Below are positions 35,101 through 42,651 of a stretch of 64,000 nt of DNA, one piece after another (position 1 is the stretch's first letter; each line of letters opens with the position of its first letter). The notes under the pieces are model-generated. The model was not told the DNA's origin, made no database searches, and saw nothing but the letters and a program-made list of their open reading frames with translations. This DNA is from DATARR01 sp036376245 (lineage in GTDB: Bacteria > Acidobacteriota > Thermoanaerobaculia > Multivoradales > UBA5704): positions 124,001-188,000 of the forward strand of contig DASVAS010000026.1 in NCBI GenBank assembly GCA_036376245.1, written 5' to 3'. The position numbers were made by a program, and so were the translations under genes.

Positions 35101-35282
35101 AGAGCGCGGGCGATGGGCTCCGGCAGCGGCGGATCCAGCTCGCCGTAGACGGCGTCGGTCCCAGGCAGATGGGCGGTGTAGAGGAGCTGGGCGCGGAGGC
35201 TGTCGTCCGCGCGCAGATCCTCTACGAGAGGGCTCATCTCGGAATCGGCGGGAAGGGGAACGGCGACGGCGTTACGGGGCAT
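32172..35282 (-). CDS. DUF1998 superfamily-2 helicase fused to RNase H-fold exonuclease
   Basis: 1036 residues from the ATG at 35282. The helicase (about 60-760) has Walker A TPTASGKS at 90-97, LDELHTYRG (DEAH-type box), SATAANAGEF and motif VI GRAGRES. A Cys cluster near 722-738 (CVCESGCPSCVQSPKCG) marks DUF1998. From about residue 860 an RNase H-like DnaQ/YprB-type exonuclease follows (VLFDLETIRSAAD, IGYNIRRFDYRVL, YCRKDVEILRDLY). This is the MrfA helicase plus MrfB nuclease combination of mitomycin repair, here in one chain. Residues about 782-808 are encoded by a palindromic repeat copy. Confidence 0.9.
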   Translation of the reverse strand: MPRNAVAVPLPADSEMSPLVEDLRADDSLRAQLLYTAHLPGTDAVYGELDPPLPEPIARALGRGGVPRLWSHQAEGIAAARRGENVLVTTPTASGKSLIFQAPVLEEAARGGPGHALFLFPLKALGQDQRGKFAKLAQEAGLPPDIAGCEIYDGDTPTAKRTAIRKNFPRVVISNPDMLHMGVLGHWTAWGPFLADLRWIVLDELHTYRGIFGSHFHHVLQRFLRLCRSVGGNPTLIASSATAANAGEFAETLTGQKFHWIAESGAPREGRHLLLFRPNASPYTTALQLFVRLVNAGLKTIVFTKARRITELLYSWLRRQDPALAKRVASYRAGFLPEERRSIERALFEGRLEGVISTSALEMGIDVGGLDACILVGYPGSMMATWQRSGRVGRAGRESITAMVALPDALDQYFLDHPQEFLERPCERLIVDPVNDPVSRAHLVCAAAEMPLGADDREYVGRHEARVEKLLRQGHLLSAAEGDEIFCLRRRPQRHVNLRGSGETFAILSNGRTIGTVDGVRVLHECHPGAVYLHAGRQFLVEALEREERRVQAKLADLDYFTTPLTEKETEILEVLEEKTDGPLQAWLGRLKVTERVVGFERKRIFGQETIDQTPLDLPPVEFETVGLWWAAPKAVEETLRRLGEHFLGSLHASEHAGISLFPILALCDRGDIGGISYPLHPQIGTGAVFIYDGHPGGVGIAARGFEDLKDLLGRVLALLEGCVCESGCPSCVQSPKCGNGNRPLDKSGAARTLRLLLGLEEPAVAWGEAVKVNLAAEIEALAPFPSPHPLTPSPDPSLPPSPGEGEGQVRQESPASRHQALREGREAIPVAPIRPEPMLLFRDTSSSNGRARVGTGEPRTVLFDLETIRSAADVGGWDKAHRMGVAIGVACLLEEGRFEVFFEPQVRDLIDILRSATLVIGYNIRRFDYRVLAGYTGEDYSRLLPTFDLLEDVTSRLGFRVGMGHLAQETLGAGKSADGLQSLEWVRQGRLDLVEQYCRKDVEILRDLYLHGRREGCLFYRDKKRDVKLKLCVEW
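32861..32938. repeat. CCCTCTCCC-family repeat, locus 3, in frame within the helicase-exonuclease gene
   Basis: The 78 bp contain CCCTCTCCCGGTGAGGGAG and GAGGGGTCGGGAGAGGG, matching the right arms of loci 2 and 4. They encode a Pro/Ser/Gly-rich linker (SPHPLTPSPDPSLPPSPGEG) between the helicase and nuclease domains. Confidence 0.85.
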
Positions 35283-35317
35283 TACCGCCTGATGGTAGCA
35301 CCTCTCCCAGCCTCGGG

Positions 35318-35402
35318 GAGAGGAAAGGACACCAGGGACACCAAGGACCTCAAGGACGCACCTGTTCTGTCCTTGGTGTCCCTGGTGTCCTTGGTGTCCT
35401 TT
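35318..35402. repeat. AAGGAC tandem hairpin, locus 3
   Basis: Repeats of AAGGACACC / AGGGACACC on the left and GGTGTCCTT / GGTGTCCCT on the right pair almost perfectly. It lies just upstream of the helicase start and downstream of the Cys-rich peptide gene on the minus strand. Confidence 0.85.
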
Positions 35403-35407
35403 TCCCC

Positions 35408-35602
35408 TCAGGAGCAGACCGGACGATCGGAGCAGATGAGGGAGCCGCCCCTCTCGCAGCAGCGGTCGCAGCAGAGCGCGCCGGTGTCCGAAGTGAAACA
35501 CCGGTTGAAGCACGGCCCCGCTTCCGCCTTCCGCACCTCGAACGAGAGCGCGGATACGACCGCCAGGAACGCCAGGAGCAGGCGAAGCAACTTCTTCTTC
35601 AT
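35408..35602 (-). CDS. Small exported Cys-rich peptide
   Basis: 64 residues from an ATG preceded by AGAGGAGT. A signal peptide at about 1-28 (KKLLRLLLAFLAVVSALS ... KAEA) leaves a mature part of about 35 residues with eight Cys (GPCFNRCF, CCDRCCE, ICSDRPVCS). The Cys spacing suggests a disulfide-bonded or metal-binding mini-protein; I do not recognise the family. The codon pattern and ribosome binding site make it convincing despite its size. Confidence 0.65.
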   Translation of the reverse strand: MKKKLLRLLLAFLAVVSALSFEVRKAEAGPCFNRCFTSDTGALCCDRCCERGGSLICSDRPVCS

Positions 35603-35676
35603 TCCGGACTCCTCTTGCAAGGCGGCGCGGCTCCAGCGCCACGCGCCTCCATAGAGGAAGGTGCCTGTGGAAGGGT

Positions 35677-36297
35677 TCAGAGCTCCTGCAGGAGCTGCCG
35701 CCGCTTGCTCTCGTACTCTTCGAGGGAGATGAGGCCGTCGTCGTAGAGCGCCCGGAGCTGGCGCATGCGCTCGGCACCCGAGGGGACCGGAGCCGGCAAG
35801 GGATAGGCGGGCGTGGGCCGCATGGACCCCCGGTACTGCTCCATCGCCGAAACGATGGCGTTCTTGAGCTCCAGCGGCCGGGAGACGTTGGCGAAGCGGA
35901 TGACGCCCTGCTCGCTGGCGGTCTCGATCTCCACGTCCCCGAAGCCCAGGATGCGCCCCCAGAGGGTCTGCCGGTGCTCGATGTTGTTGATCTTGTCGAG
36001 CCAGGAGTCGACCGACCGGCGGGTCAGGATCCCCATCTGCTGGATCACCCGCCGATTGGTCAGCACGTATTCATGGGAGCGGCGGACGAACTCGTTCCAG
36101 CCGAGGACGCCCCCGAAGACGACCGCCAGGGCGAGAGCGGTGAGCGCCAGCGGGGCGTTGTCGAAGCCGAACCAGGCGAAGCCCGCGCCGATCAGGGCGA
36201 GAGCCGCCAGGCCGATCCACAGCGCCTCGGTCCAACGCGTGACGCGGGCCACGTAGAGGATCTCCTCCCCCGGCTGGAGCTGGTCTTGGACGCTCAT
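35677..36297 (-). CDS. Bacterial PH-domain membrane protein with C-terminal SHOCT
   Basis: 206 residues. Two membrane helices (about 25-65) are followed by a bPH_2 domain (EYVLTNRRVIQQMGILTRR, DVEIETASEQG). The last 30 residues form a SHOCT oligomerisation motif (AERMRQLRALYDDGLISLEEY). YdbS/YdbT-like proteins with this layout occur in envelope-stress and antimicrobial-peptide resistance loci; role here unknown. Divergent from otsA. Confidence 0.88.
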   Translation of the reverse strand: MSVQDQLQPGEEILYVARVTRWTEALWIGLAALALIGAGFAWFGFDNAPLALTALALAVVFGGVLGWNEFVRRSHEYVLTNRRVIQQMGILTRRSVDSWLDKINNIEHRQTLWGRILGFGDVEIETASEQGVIRFANVSRPLELKNAIVSAMEQYRGSMRPTPAYPLPAPVPSGAERMRQLRALYDDGLISLEEYESKRRQLLQEL

Positions 36298-36365
36298 GGC
36301 GAGGAAGAGATGCTATCACTGCTTTCACCTCTCTGGCTCGCGGCTTGCACACTTCAGGACTTGCT

Positions 36366-37856
36366 TTGAGTGGTCTGTCGCAACGCCTCGTCGTCGTTTC
36401 CAACCGCCTCCCCATCGTGCTGGAGAAGAAGGACGGCGGCTGGGGCCTGAAACCCGGCTCCGGCGGTCTGGTCAGCGCTCTGGCGCCGGTGCTCTCCCAC
36501 CGCGGCGGCGTCTGGGTGGGATGGCCCGGGATGCCCCTCGAACGGGGAGGCGCCTGGGAGAAGGTCCTCGAGAGCGGCTACCGGGAGCGCGGGTACGACC
36601 TGATCCCGGTCCTCCTGTCGGATGAGGAGGTCAAGGGCTTCTACGAGGGATTCTCCAACGCCATCCTCTGGCCGCTCTTCCACGATCTGCTGGGGCAGTG
36701 CAATTTCGACCCGTCCTTCTGGTACGCCTATCTCACGGTCAACGAAAGGTTCGCGGACTGCGTCCTGCGGCAGAGCCGGGACGGGGACTTCGTCTGGGTG
36801 CAGGACTACCAGCTCATCCATGTGGCCGAGTTCATACGGCGGAAGAACGAGCGCCTCAAGATCGGCTTCTTCCTCCACATCCCGTTCCCGCCCCTGGACA
36901 TCCTCCTGAAGCTGCCCTGGCGCGGCCAGATCCTGAAGGCCCTCCTCGCCTACGACCTGATCGGGCTGCAGACCCCCCGCGACACGCGTAACTTCCTGAC
37001 CTGCCTGCAGAACCTGGTCCCGGAGGTGGAGATCGACGAATCCGGCCCGGTCGCCGAGATCCACCTGGGACCGCGGATCGTGCGCGTGGGCTCATTCCCC
37101 ATCGGCATCGATTTCCGGGCCTACGAGGAGGCGGCGCTGGCCGAGGACGTCGCGGCCCGGATGGTGGAGCTGCGGAACCGGATCGGGCCGGCCGGGATCA
37201 TCCTCGGTGTGGACCGCCTGGACTACACCAAGGGTCTGCTCGAGCGCCTGAAGGCCTACCGCAACGCCCTCCAGCGCCACAGGGAGCTGCGGGAGAAGGT
37301 GCTGCTCTTCCAGGTGGTGGTGCCCAGCCGCGAAGGGGTCCCCGAGTACCAGGTCCTCAAGGCCGAGATCGAGCGGCTGGTGGGCGAGATCAACGGCGAG
37401 TTCTCCATCGCCGGCTGGGTGCCGGTCCACTACCACTACAAGAGCCTGGCGAAGCGCGACCTCTTCTCGCTCTACCGCATGGCCCGGATCTGCTTCGTCA
37501 CCTCCATCAAGGACGGCATGAACCTGGTCGCCAAGGAGTTCTGCGCCTGCCAGGTGGACGGCTGCGGCGTGCTCGTGCTCTCCGAGTTCGCGGGGGCCGC
37601 GGCCCAGCTCCAGGACGGGGCGCTGCTGGTCAATCCGCACGACATCGAAGGCATGGCCGACGCCCTCAAGACCGCGTTCGGGATGGACCAGGGCGAGCGC
37701 CGGCGGCGCATGGAGACGATGCGCGAGATCAGCCGCGAGCAGGACATCTTCTGGTGGGTGGACTACTATTTCCAGGCCGCCCTGGGCGAGGTGCCGCACG
37801 ACTTCCGCACGCCCCAGGAATACCTGCCGCCGCTGGAGATCGTCGAGTACTTATAG
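36366..37856 (+). CDS. otsA: Trehalose-6-phosphate synthase
   Basis: 496 residues from a TTG at 36366 with AGGA 6-9 nt upstream; a TTG at 36345 would add seven residues. GT20 motifs: LVVVSNRLPIVL at the N-terminus, GGLVSAL (UDP-glucose site), WVQDYQLIHV, VDRLDYTKGL and DGMNLVAKEFCAC. It joins UDP-glucose and glucose-6-phosphate into trehalose-6-phosphate. The phosphatase gene begins 3 bp after its stop, so the pair makes trehalose for osmotic or desiccation stress. Confidence 0.95.
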   Translation: MSGLSQRLVVVSNRLPIVLEKKDGGWGLKPGSGGLVSALAPVLSHRGGVWVGWPGMPLERGGAWEKVLESGYRERGYDLIPVLLSDEEVKGFYEGFSNAILWPLFHDLLGQCNFDPSFWYAYLTVNERFADCVLRQSRDGDFVWVQDYQLIHVAEFIRRKNERLKIGFFLHIPFPPLDILLKLPWRGQILKALLAYDLIGLQTPRDTRNFLTCLQNLVPEVEIDESGPVAEIHLGPRIVRVGSFPIGIDFRAYEEAALAEDVAARMVELRNRIGPAGIILGVDRLDYTKGLLERLKAYRNALQRHRELREKVLLFQVVVPSREGVPEYQVLKAEIERLVGEINGEFSIAGWVPVHYHYKSLAKRDLFSLYRMARICFVTSIKDGMNLVAKEFCACQVDGCGVLVLSEFAGAAAQLQDGALLVNPHDIEGMADALKTAFGMDQGERRRRMETMREISREQDIFWWVDYYFQAALGEVPHDFRTPQEYLPPLEIVEYL

Positions 37857-37858
37857 AC

Positions 37859-38695
37859 ATGCGCCCCTCCGCTCTGGAACGCTGGGACGAGATCGAAGCT
37901 CGTCTGCGCGGCCGCCGGCCCGCGCTCTTCCTCGACTACGACGGCACACTCTCCCCCATCGCGCCGCGCCCCGAGATGGCAGCGCTGCCGGAGGAGACCC
38001 GCGAGGTGCTGCGGCGGCTCGCGGAGGAGATCCCGGTGGTGATCGTCTCCGGCCGGGGCCGGGAGGACGTGGCCGCGCTGGTCGATCTGAGCGGCCTCGC
38101 CTACGCGGGGAGCCACGGCTTCGACATCGCCGGCCCGCCGCCCGTGCCCGGAGCGCCGCCGCTCCGCCTGGAGGTGGGCGAGGGCATCCCGGAGCGGATC
38201 GACCGCGCCGCCGGGCGTCTGCGGCGGGATCTGGAAGGGATCGCGGGCGTCCTGGTCGAGCCCAAGCGCTTCGCCATTTCGGTGCATTTCCGTCTCGCCG
38301 ATCCCGCCGCCGTGCCGCGGATCGAAGGGGCGGTGGACGAAGCGATCGCAACCATTTCCGGCCTGCGCAAGGGGCACGGCAAGATGCTCTTCGAGCTGCG
38401 CCCGGACGTCGACTGGAACAAGGGCCGGGCGCTCCTCTGGCTGCTGGACGCCCTGGGCCTCGACCGGCCGGACGTGCTGCCTTTCTATCTCGGCGACGAC
38501 CTCACCGACGAGGACGCCTTCCGCGCGCTGGCCGGCCGCGGCGTGGGTATTCTGGTGGCCGAAGAGCCCCGCGAGACGGCGGCGGAGTACCAGCTCCGGG
38601 ATACGGGGGAGGTGCGGGAGTTTCTGGAGCGGTTGGAAAAAATTGAGCGCCGGCCGGCTCACGTCAGCCGGCGCTCTGGATTCAGCCTTACCTAG
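37859..38695 (+). CDS. otsB: Trehalose-6-phosphate phosphatase
   Basis: 278 residues from the ATG at 37859. HAD motifs: FLDYDGTLSPI with the nucleophile Asp at about 24, VVIVSGRGREDV (motif II), RPDVDWNKGRALLWLL (motif III Lys) and YLGDDLTDEDAF (motif IV). It dephosphorylates trehalose-6-phosphate in the cytoplasm. The last codons contain a GAGCGCCGGC inverted pair (38645-38676) that could act as an end-of-operon structure. Confidence 0.95.
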   Translation: MRPSALERWDEIEARLRGRRPALFLDYDGTLSPIAPRPEMAALPEETREVLRRLAEEIPVVIVSGRGREDVAALVDLSGLAYAGSHGFDIAGPPPVPGAPPLRLEVGEGIPERIDRAAGRLRRDLEGIAGVLVEPKRFAISVHFRLADPAAVPRIEGAVDEAIATISGLRKGHGKMLFELRPDVDWNKGRALLWLLDALGLDRPDVLPFYLGDDLTDEDAFRALAGRGVGILVAEEPRETAAEYQLRDTGEVREFLERLEKIERRPAHVSRRSGFSLT

Positions 38696-38826
38696 CGCTC
38701 CCCTCCAGCAGCCCTCCATAAAATAAAAGTACTCTGGGCGGTTGAATCGGGACGCGGGCGCCGTGACACCCCGCCGTCCTCTGGCATCCAATCCGCAAAG
38801 CTCTCCCCCGAGGGCCTGGAGGACCG

Positions 38827-40512
38827 ATGCTCGCCATGGAGGACAAACCCACGTCTCGGGATCAGATCCTGCCGCAACAGACCCGTGTGCTGGTCGAGCT
38901 CGCGAAGAGCGGGGCCTCGCGGCAGAGTCTGGACGCGGCTTTCGAGCAGATTACGCGCGCCGCGGCCGAGACCCTGGAGACCGAGCGGGTGAGCATCTGG
39001 CTCTACGACGCGGACCGCTCGGCGATCCGCTGCGCCAGCCTCTACGAGCTGGGCGCCCGGCGCCATTCCAAGGGCGGCGAGCTGCGGGCCTCCGACCATC
39101 CCGCCTATTTCGCGGCCCTGGAGACGGAACGGACCATCGCGGCGCACGACGCCCGCTCCGATCCGCGGACGCGGGAGTTCACGGCCTCCTACCTCAACCC
39201 GCTGGGTATCGTCTCCATGCTGGACGCCCCCATCCGCGCCGGCGGCCGGATGATCGGCGTCGTCTGCCACGAGCACGTCGGCGTCCCGCGCCAGTGGACC
39301 GAGGACGAGCAGCGCTTCGCCGGCTCGATCGCGGACGCGGCGTCCCTGGCCTTCGAAGAGACTGAACGCCGGCGGACCGAGAAAGCCCTGCGCGCCAGCC
39401 AGGAGGACTACCGGCGGATCGTCGAGACCGCCCAGGAGGGGATCTGGTCGATCGACGCCGAGGGACGGACGACCTACGCCAATCCGCGCCTGGCGGAGAT
39501 GCTCGGGTACAGCGTCGAGGAGCTGATCGGCCGGAACGCCTTCGACCTCGCCCATCCCGACGAGCTCGAACGCGCGCGGGAGCAGTGGGGGCAGAGGATC
39601 CAGGGCGCCGGCACCCGCGTGGAGTTCCTGTTCGTCCGCAAGGACGGCTCGACGCTGCCGGCGCTCTGCTCCGCCACGCCGATCTCCGATGAACAGGGCC
39701 GGTTCCTGGGCGCTTTCGCCATGGTGACGGACGAGACGGAGCGCAAGCGCGCCGAGGCCGAGCGGGAGCGGATCCTGGCGCTGGAACAGGCGGCGCGGGC
39801 CGAGGCCGAAGCGGCCAACCGCACCAAGGACCAGTTCCTGGCCACCGTCTCCCACGAGCTGCGCAACCCGCTCAACGCCATGCTGGGCTGGATTCACCTG
39901 CTGCGCACCGGGACGCTCGACAAGGAAATGGTGGAGCGGGCCCTGGAGACCATCGAGCGCAACATCCAGGCGCAGGCGCGGATCATCGACGACATCCTGG
40001 ACGTCTCCCGCATCGTCCGCGGCAGCCTGACCCTGAACGTCCGCCCCGTCGACCTCGCGGCCGTCCTCCACGACGCGGTCGAGTCCCTGAGCCCGGCGGC
40101 CCAGGCCAAAAGCATCGCCGTCCACACGGTGCTGGAGCCCGCGGCAGGGGGGCTCGCCGGCGATCCCGACCGCCTGCGGCAGATCGCCTGGAACCTGCTC
40201 GCGAACGCCATCAAGTTCACCCCCCGCGGCGGCGAGGTCGTGGTGCGGCTGCGCCGGGAAGGGGACGACTTCCGGCTCGAAGTGGCCGACACGGGCGAGG
40301 GCATCGAGGCCGAGTTCCTGCCTCACGTCTTCGAGCCGTTCCGGCAGGAGAACGGCTCGATCAGCCGGGTGCACGGCGGCCTCGGCCTGGGCCTCTCCAT
40401 CGTGCGGCATCTCGTCGAGCTCCACGGCGGCTCGGTGGCGGCCGAGAGCCCCGGCCGGGACCAGGGCTCCCGCTTCACCGTCACTCTGCCCGCCGCGCCG
40501 CCGGGCTGCTAG
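38827..40512 (+). CDS. Soluble GAF-PAS sensor histidine kinase
   Basis: 561 residues, no membrane segment. GAF domain about 20-175 (RVSIWLYDADRSAIRC), PAS/PAC about 195-320 (RIVETAQEGIWSIDAEG), then HisKA with the phosphorylated His343 in VSHELRNPLNAML, and HATPase_c with N-box LLANAIKFTPRG, DTGEGI and GLGLGLSIV. It should sense a cytoplasmic signal through GAF or PAS and phosphorylate a response regulator. No regulator gene is nearby, so it is an orphan kinase. Confidence 0.95.
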   Translation: MLAMEDKPTSRDQILPQQTRVLVELAKSGASRQSLDAAFEQITRAAAETLETERVSIWLYDADRSAIRCASLYELGARRHSKGGELRASDHPAYFAALETERTIAAHDARSDPRTREFTASYLNPLGIVSMLDAPIRAGGRMIGVVCHEHVGVPRQWTEDEQRFAGSIADAASLAFEETERRRTEKALRASQEDYRRIVETAQEGIWSIDAEGRTTYANPRLAEMLGYSVEELIGRNAFDLAHPDELERAREQWGQRIQGAGTRVEFLFVRKDGSTLPALCSATPISDEQGRFLGAFAMVTDETERKRAEAERERILALEQAARAEAEAANRTKDQFLATVSHELRNPLNAMLGWIHLLRTGTLDKEMVERALETIERNIQAQARIIDDILDVSRIVRGSLTLNVRPVDLAAVLHDAVESLSPAAQAKSIAVHTVLEPAAGGLAGDPDRLRQIAWNLLANAIKFTPRGGEVVVRLRREGDDFRLEVADTGEGIEAEFLPHVFEPFRQENGSISRVHGGLGLGLSIVRHLVELHGGSVAAESPGRDQGSRFTVTLPAAPPGC

Positions 40513-40546
40513 ACTCCCGCCCCGTTCGAACAAGGAGACCGATCGC

Positions 40547-41833
40547 GTGAATGATCCTCAAGCCGTCCTGGCGGTGCTGGAGAGCACCCCGGCACTGCTG
40601 ATCCCGCTGGTGCTGGAGATCCCTGAGCCCCTGCGCAAACGGCGCCCGCAGCCGGAGAAGTGGTCGGCGCACGAGCACTTCTGCCACCTGGCCACCCAGC
40701 ATCCGCCCATGCTGGAGCGCCTCGAAAGGATGCTGGCGGAGGACAACCCGCCTCTCGTGTCGCTGAGCCCGTCGCCCGAGGAACAGATGGGGTCCTTCCT
40801 CGACATGGACCTCGACGAGGCCGCCGGGCGCTTCGTCCACGAACGGGCGGATCTGGTGGCCCGCCTCCGCGCCCTGCGGCCCGAGGCCTGGGACCGTACC
40901 GGACAGCATCCGGAGATCGAGGGCTACACCGTCTTCCGGCTGGCCCGCCAGATCGCCCTGCACGACATGCTGCACGGCTTCCGCATCGAGGAGGCGCTGT
41001 ACCGCCAGGACTGGCCCGACGAGCATCCCCGGCCGTTGCCGGTCGAAAAGGTGATCCCGGGATCGCTCGCGCGCATGGAGCCGGGCCGGATCAACCTCCT
41101 GGGCCCTCTCGAAACGCCGGGCCTGGCGCCGCGAATGATCCGGGTCTACCTGCCGCGGAACTACAACCCCGCCAACCCGAGCTTCGGCCTCTACCTGTTC
41201 GACGGCCAGAACGTCTTCGACGACGAACCCTCCTTCTCCGGCGGCTGGTACGTCCACGAAGCGGTGGAAAAGCTGGCGAGATCCAAGCGGCCGGTGCCGG
41301 TGGTGATCGCCATCGATCACGGCGGAGCGGGGCGGAACCGCGAGCTTTCCCCCTTCTCCTTCGACATGGAAGATGGCCAGATCCCGATCCTTCTGGACTG
41401 GGTCACCACCCGCCTGATGCCGGCGCTGACGGCCGAGCTGAACCTGGTGCCGGGCCCCCTCGGGGCGGTGGTGGGCGGTTCCTCCATGGGCGGTCTCGCC
41501 GCCCTCTGGTCGCACTTCCACCATCCGGAGGCGTTCGGCGGCGCGCTGGTGATGTCCCCCTCCTTCTGGCTCGCGGACGAGGCCATCTTCGACTACATCG
41601 CCGGCCAGCCGACCCCCGCCGTCACCCGTGTCTACATGGACGCCGGCGCCCGGGAGGACAAGGGGAAGGTGGTCGACGCCGTCAAGAGAATGGCCGAGCA
41701 CCTCGTGGCCCGCGGCTATGACGCCGACCGCCTGATGTGGCGCGCCGATCCCAAGGGAACCCACAGCGAAGCCGACTGGCGGCGCCGCCTGCCGAAGGCG
41801 TTGCGGTTCATGTATCAGCAGGTTGGAGCTTAA
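40547..41833 (+). CDS. DinB-like domain fused to esterase
   Basis: 428 residues from a GTG with AAGGAG upstream. Residues about 5-165 form a DinB/YfiT-like helical bundle (EKWSAHEHFCHLA, RQIALHDMLHGFR, with His residues at metal-ligand positions). From about 185 an esterase D-like alpha/beta hydrolase begins (VYLPRNYNPANP); the nucleophile is the Ser in GGSSMGGLAAL, with HSEADWRRR near the end as a candidate His. Fusion of a DinB fold to an esterase is unusual. It lies 34 bp after the kinase gene. Confidence 0.82.
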   Translation: MNDPQAVLAVLESTPALLIPLVLEIPEPLRKRRPQPEKWSAHEHFCHLATQHPPMLERLERMLAEDNPPLVSLSPSPEEQMGSFLDMDLDEAAGRFVHERADLVARLRALRPEAWDRTGQHPEIEGYTVFRLARQIALHDMLHGFRIEEALYRQDWPDEHPRPLPVEKVIPGSLARMEPGRINLLGPLETPGLAPRMIRVYLPRNYNPANPSFGLYLFDGQNVFDDEPSFSGGWYVHEAVEKLARSKRPVPVVIAIDHGGAGRNRELSPFSFDMEDGQIPILLDWVTTRLMPALTAELNLVPGPLGAVVGGSSMGGLAALWSHFHHPEAFGGALVMSPSFWLADEAIFDYIAGQPTPAVTRVYMDAGAREDKGKVVDAVKRMAEHLVARGYDADRLMWRADPKGTHSEADWRRRLPKALRFMYQQVGA

Positions 41834-41854
41834 AGACGTGTTAGGCTAACGCCT

Positions 41855-42121
41855 ATGAAGATCACGATTACACTGCCGGACGAGATCGGCGAACGGGTCA
41901 GCCAGATGCCCGACCCTGACGAGTTCGTGGCCCACGCGGTCGCGCAGGCGTTGGAGCGGCGCAGCGGCGGCTCGGCCTCGGCACCGGGGCGTTCTCGCTG
42001 GGCGCAGGTCGTGAAAAGGATCGAGAGCCGGTCCAAGGACCTGGGGGGCTTTGCCGAGGAGCTGAAGAGGAGCCGGGAAGATTTCCGCCGGAACTTCCAT
42101 TTCCGGCATGACGAGCCTTGA
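41855..42121 (+). CDS. Antitoxin of PIN module 2
   Basis: 88 residues. The N-terminus MKITITLPDEIGERV has the ribbon strand of an RHH domain; PDPDEFVAHAVAQALERR is helical. The C-terminal half is basic (RRNFHFRHDEP) and would bind the toxin. The stop shares one base with the toxin ATG (TGATG), so the two are coupled. Confidence 0.82.
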   Translation: MKITITLPDEIGERVSQMPDPDEFVAHAVAQALERRSGGSASAPGRSRWAQVVKRIESRSKDLGGFAEELKRSREDFRRNFHFRHDEP

Positions 42122-42567
42122 TGAAATTCCTGCTCGATTCAGACACTCTTTCGGACCTCTACGACCCAAGCTCCTCCGGGCATCTCTCCATTGCGACGAG
42201 GCTTGAGTCCCTCGCGGATTCCGATAGTGCCTTCATCTCGATACTGGCTATCTATGAGCTGGAGTACGGCTACGCCCACGCTCCAGAGGAAAAGAAGCCC
42301 GCACTGCGCCAGACGATCTCCGATCTGCAAGTGGACTTTCCCATGCTGCCTCTGACAGCCGAGGGGGCCCGGGTCTTCGGCTCGCTCAAGAAGAGCCTGC
42401 AGGCTTCGAGACAGTTGAGCAAGAAGGGCAGCAAGAGCCACAACGTGGACCTCATGCTGGCCGCGACCGCGATGGTGGAAGGCTGCGTTCTCGTCAGCGC
42501 CGATTCCATCTATAGAGACCTGCGTGAGCTCAACCCGCTTTTCCTGACCGAGAACTGGCTCATCTGA
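42121..42567 (+). CDS. PIN-domain toxin of module 2 (VapC-like)
   Basis: 148 residues. Active-site acids: D6/D8 in LLDSDTLSD, E47 or E49 in IYELEYGY, D110 in NVDLMLAATA and D128 in VSADSIY; the set is complete. It should be a Mg-dependent tRNA or rRNA endonuclease held by the coupled antitoxin. It stands directly upstream of the protease-MBL pair and marks the left flank of the accessory island. Confidence 0.9.
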   Translation: MKFLLDSDTLSDLYDPSSSGHLSIATRLESLADSDSAFISILAIYELEYGYAHAPEEKKPALRQTISDLQVDFPMLPLTAEGARVFGSLKKSLQASRQLSKKGSKSHNVDLMLAATAMVEGCVLVSADSIYRDLRELNPLFLTENWLI

Positions 42568-42651
42568 CCTCTCCGCGGTCCTTCAGAGATCTATTGACGA
42601 CCTCATTCCCCGGCGCTATCGTGGTCGCATCGTTTCAGCGAGGTGACCACT

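Noticed and set aside
38645..38676. Terminator at the end of otsB
   Set aside because: The 10-bp inverted pair lies inside the last codons, and the T-run is on the wrong strand for otsB; not annotated separately.
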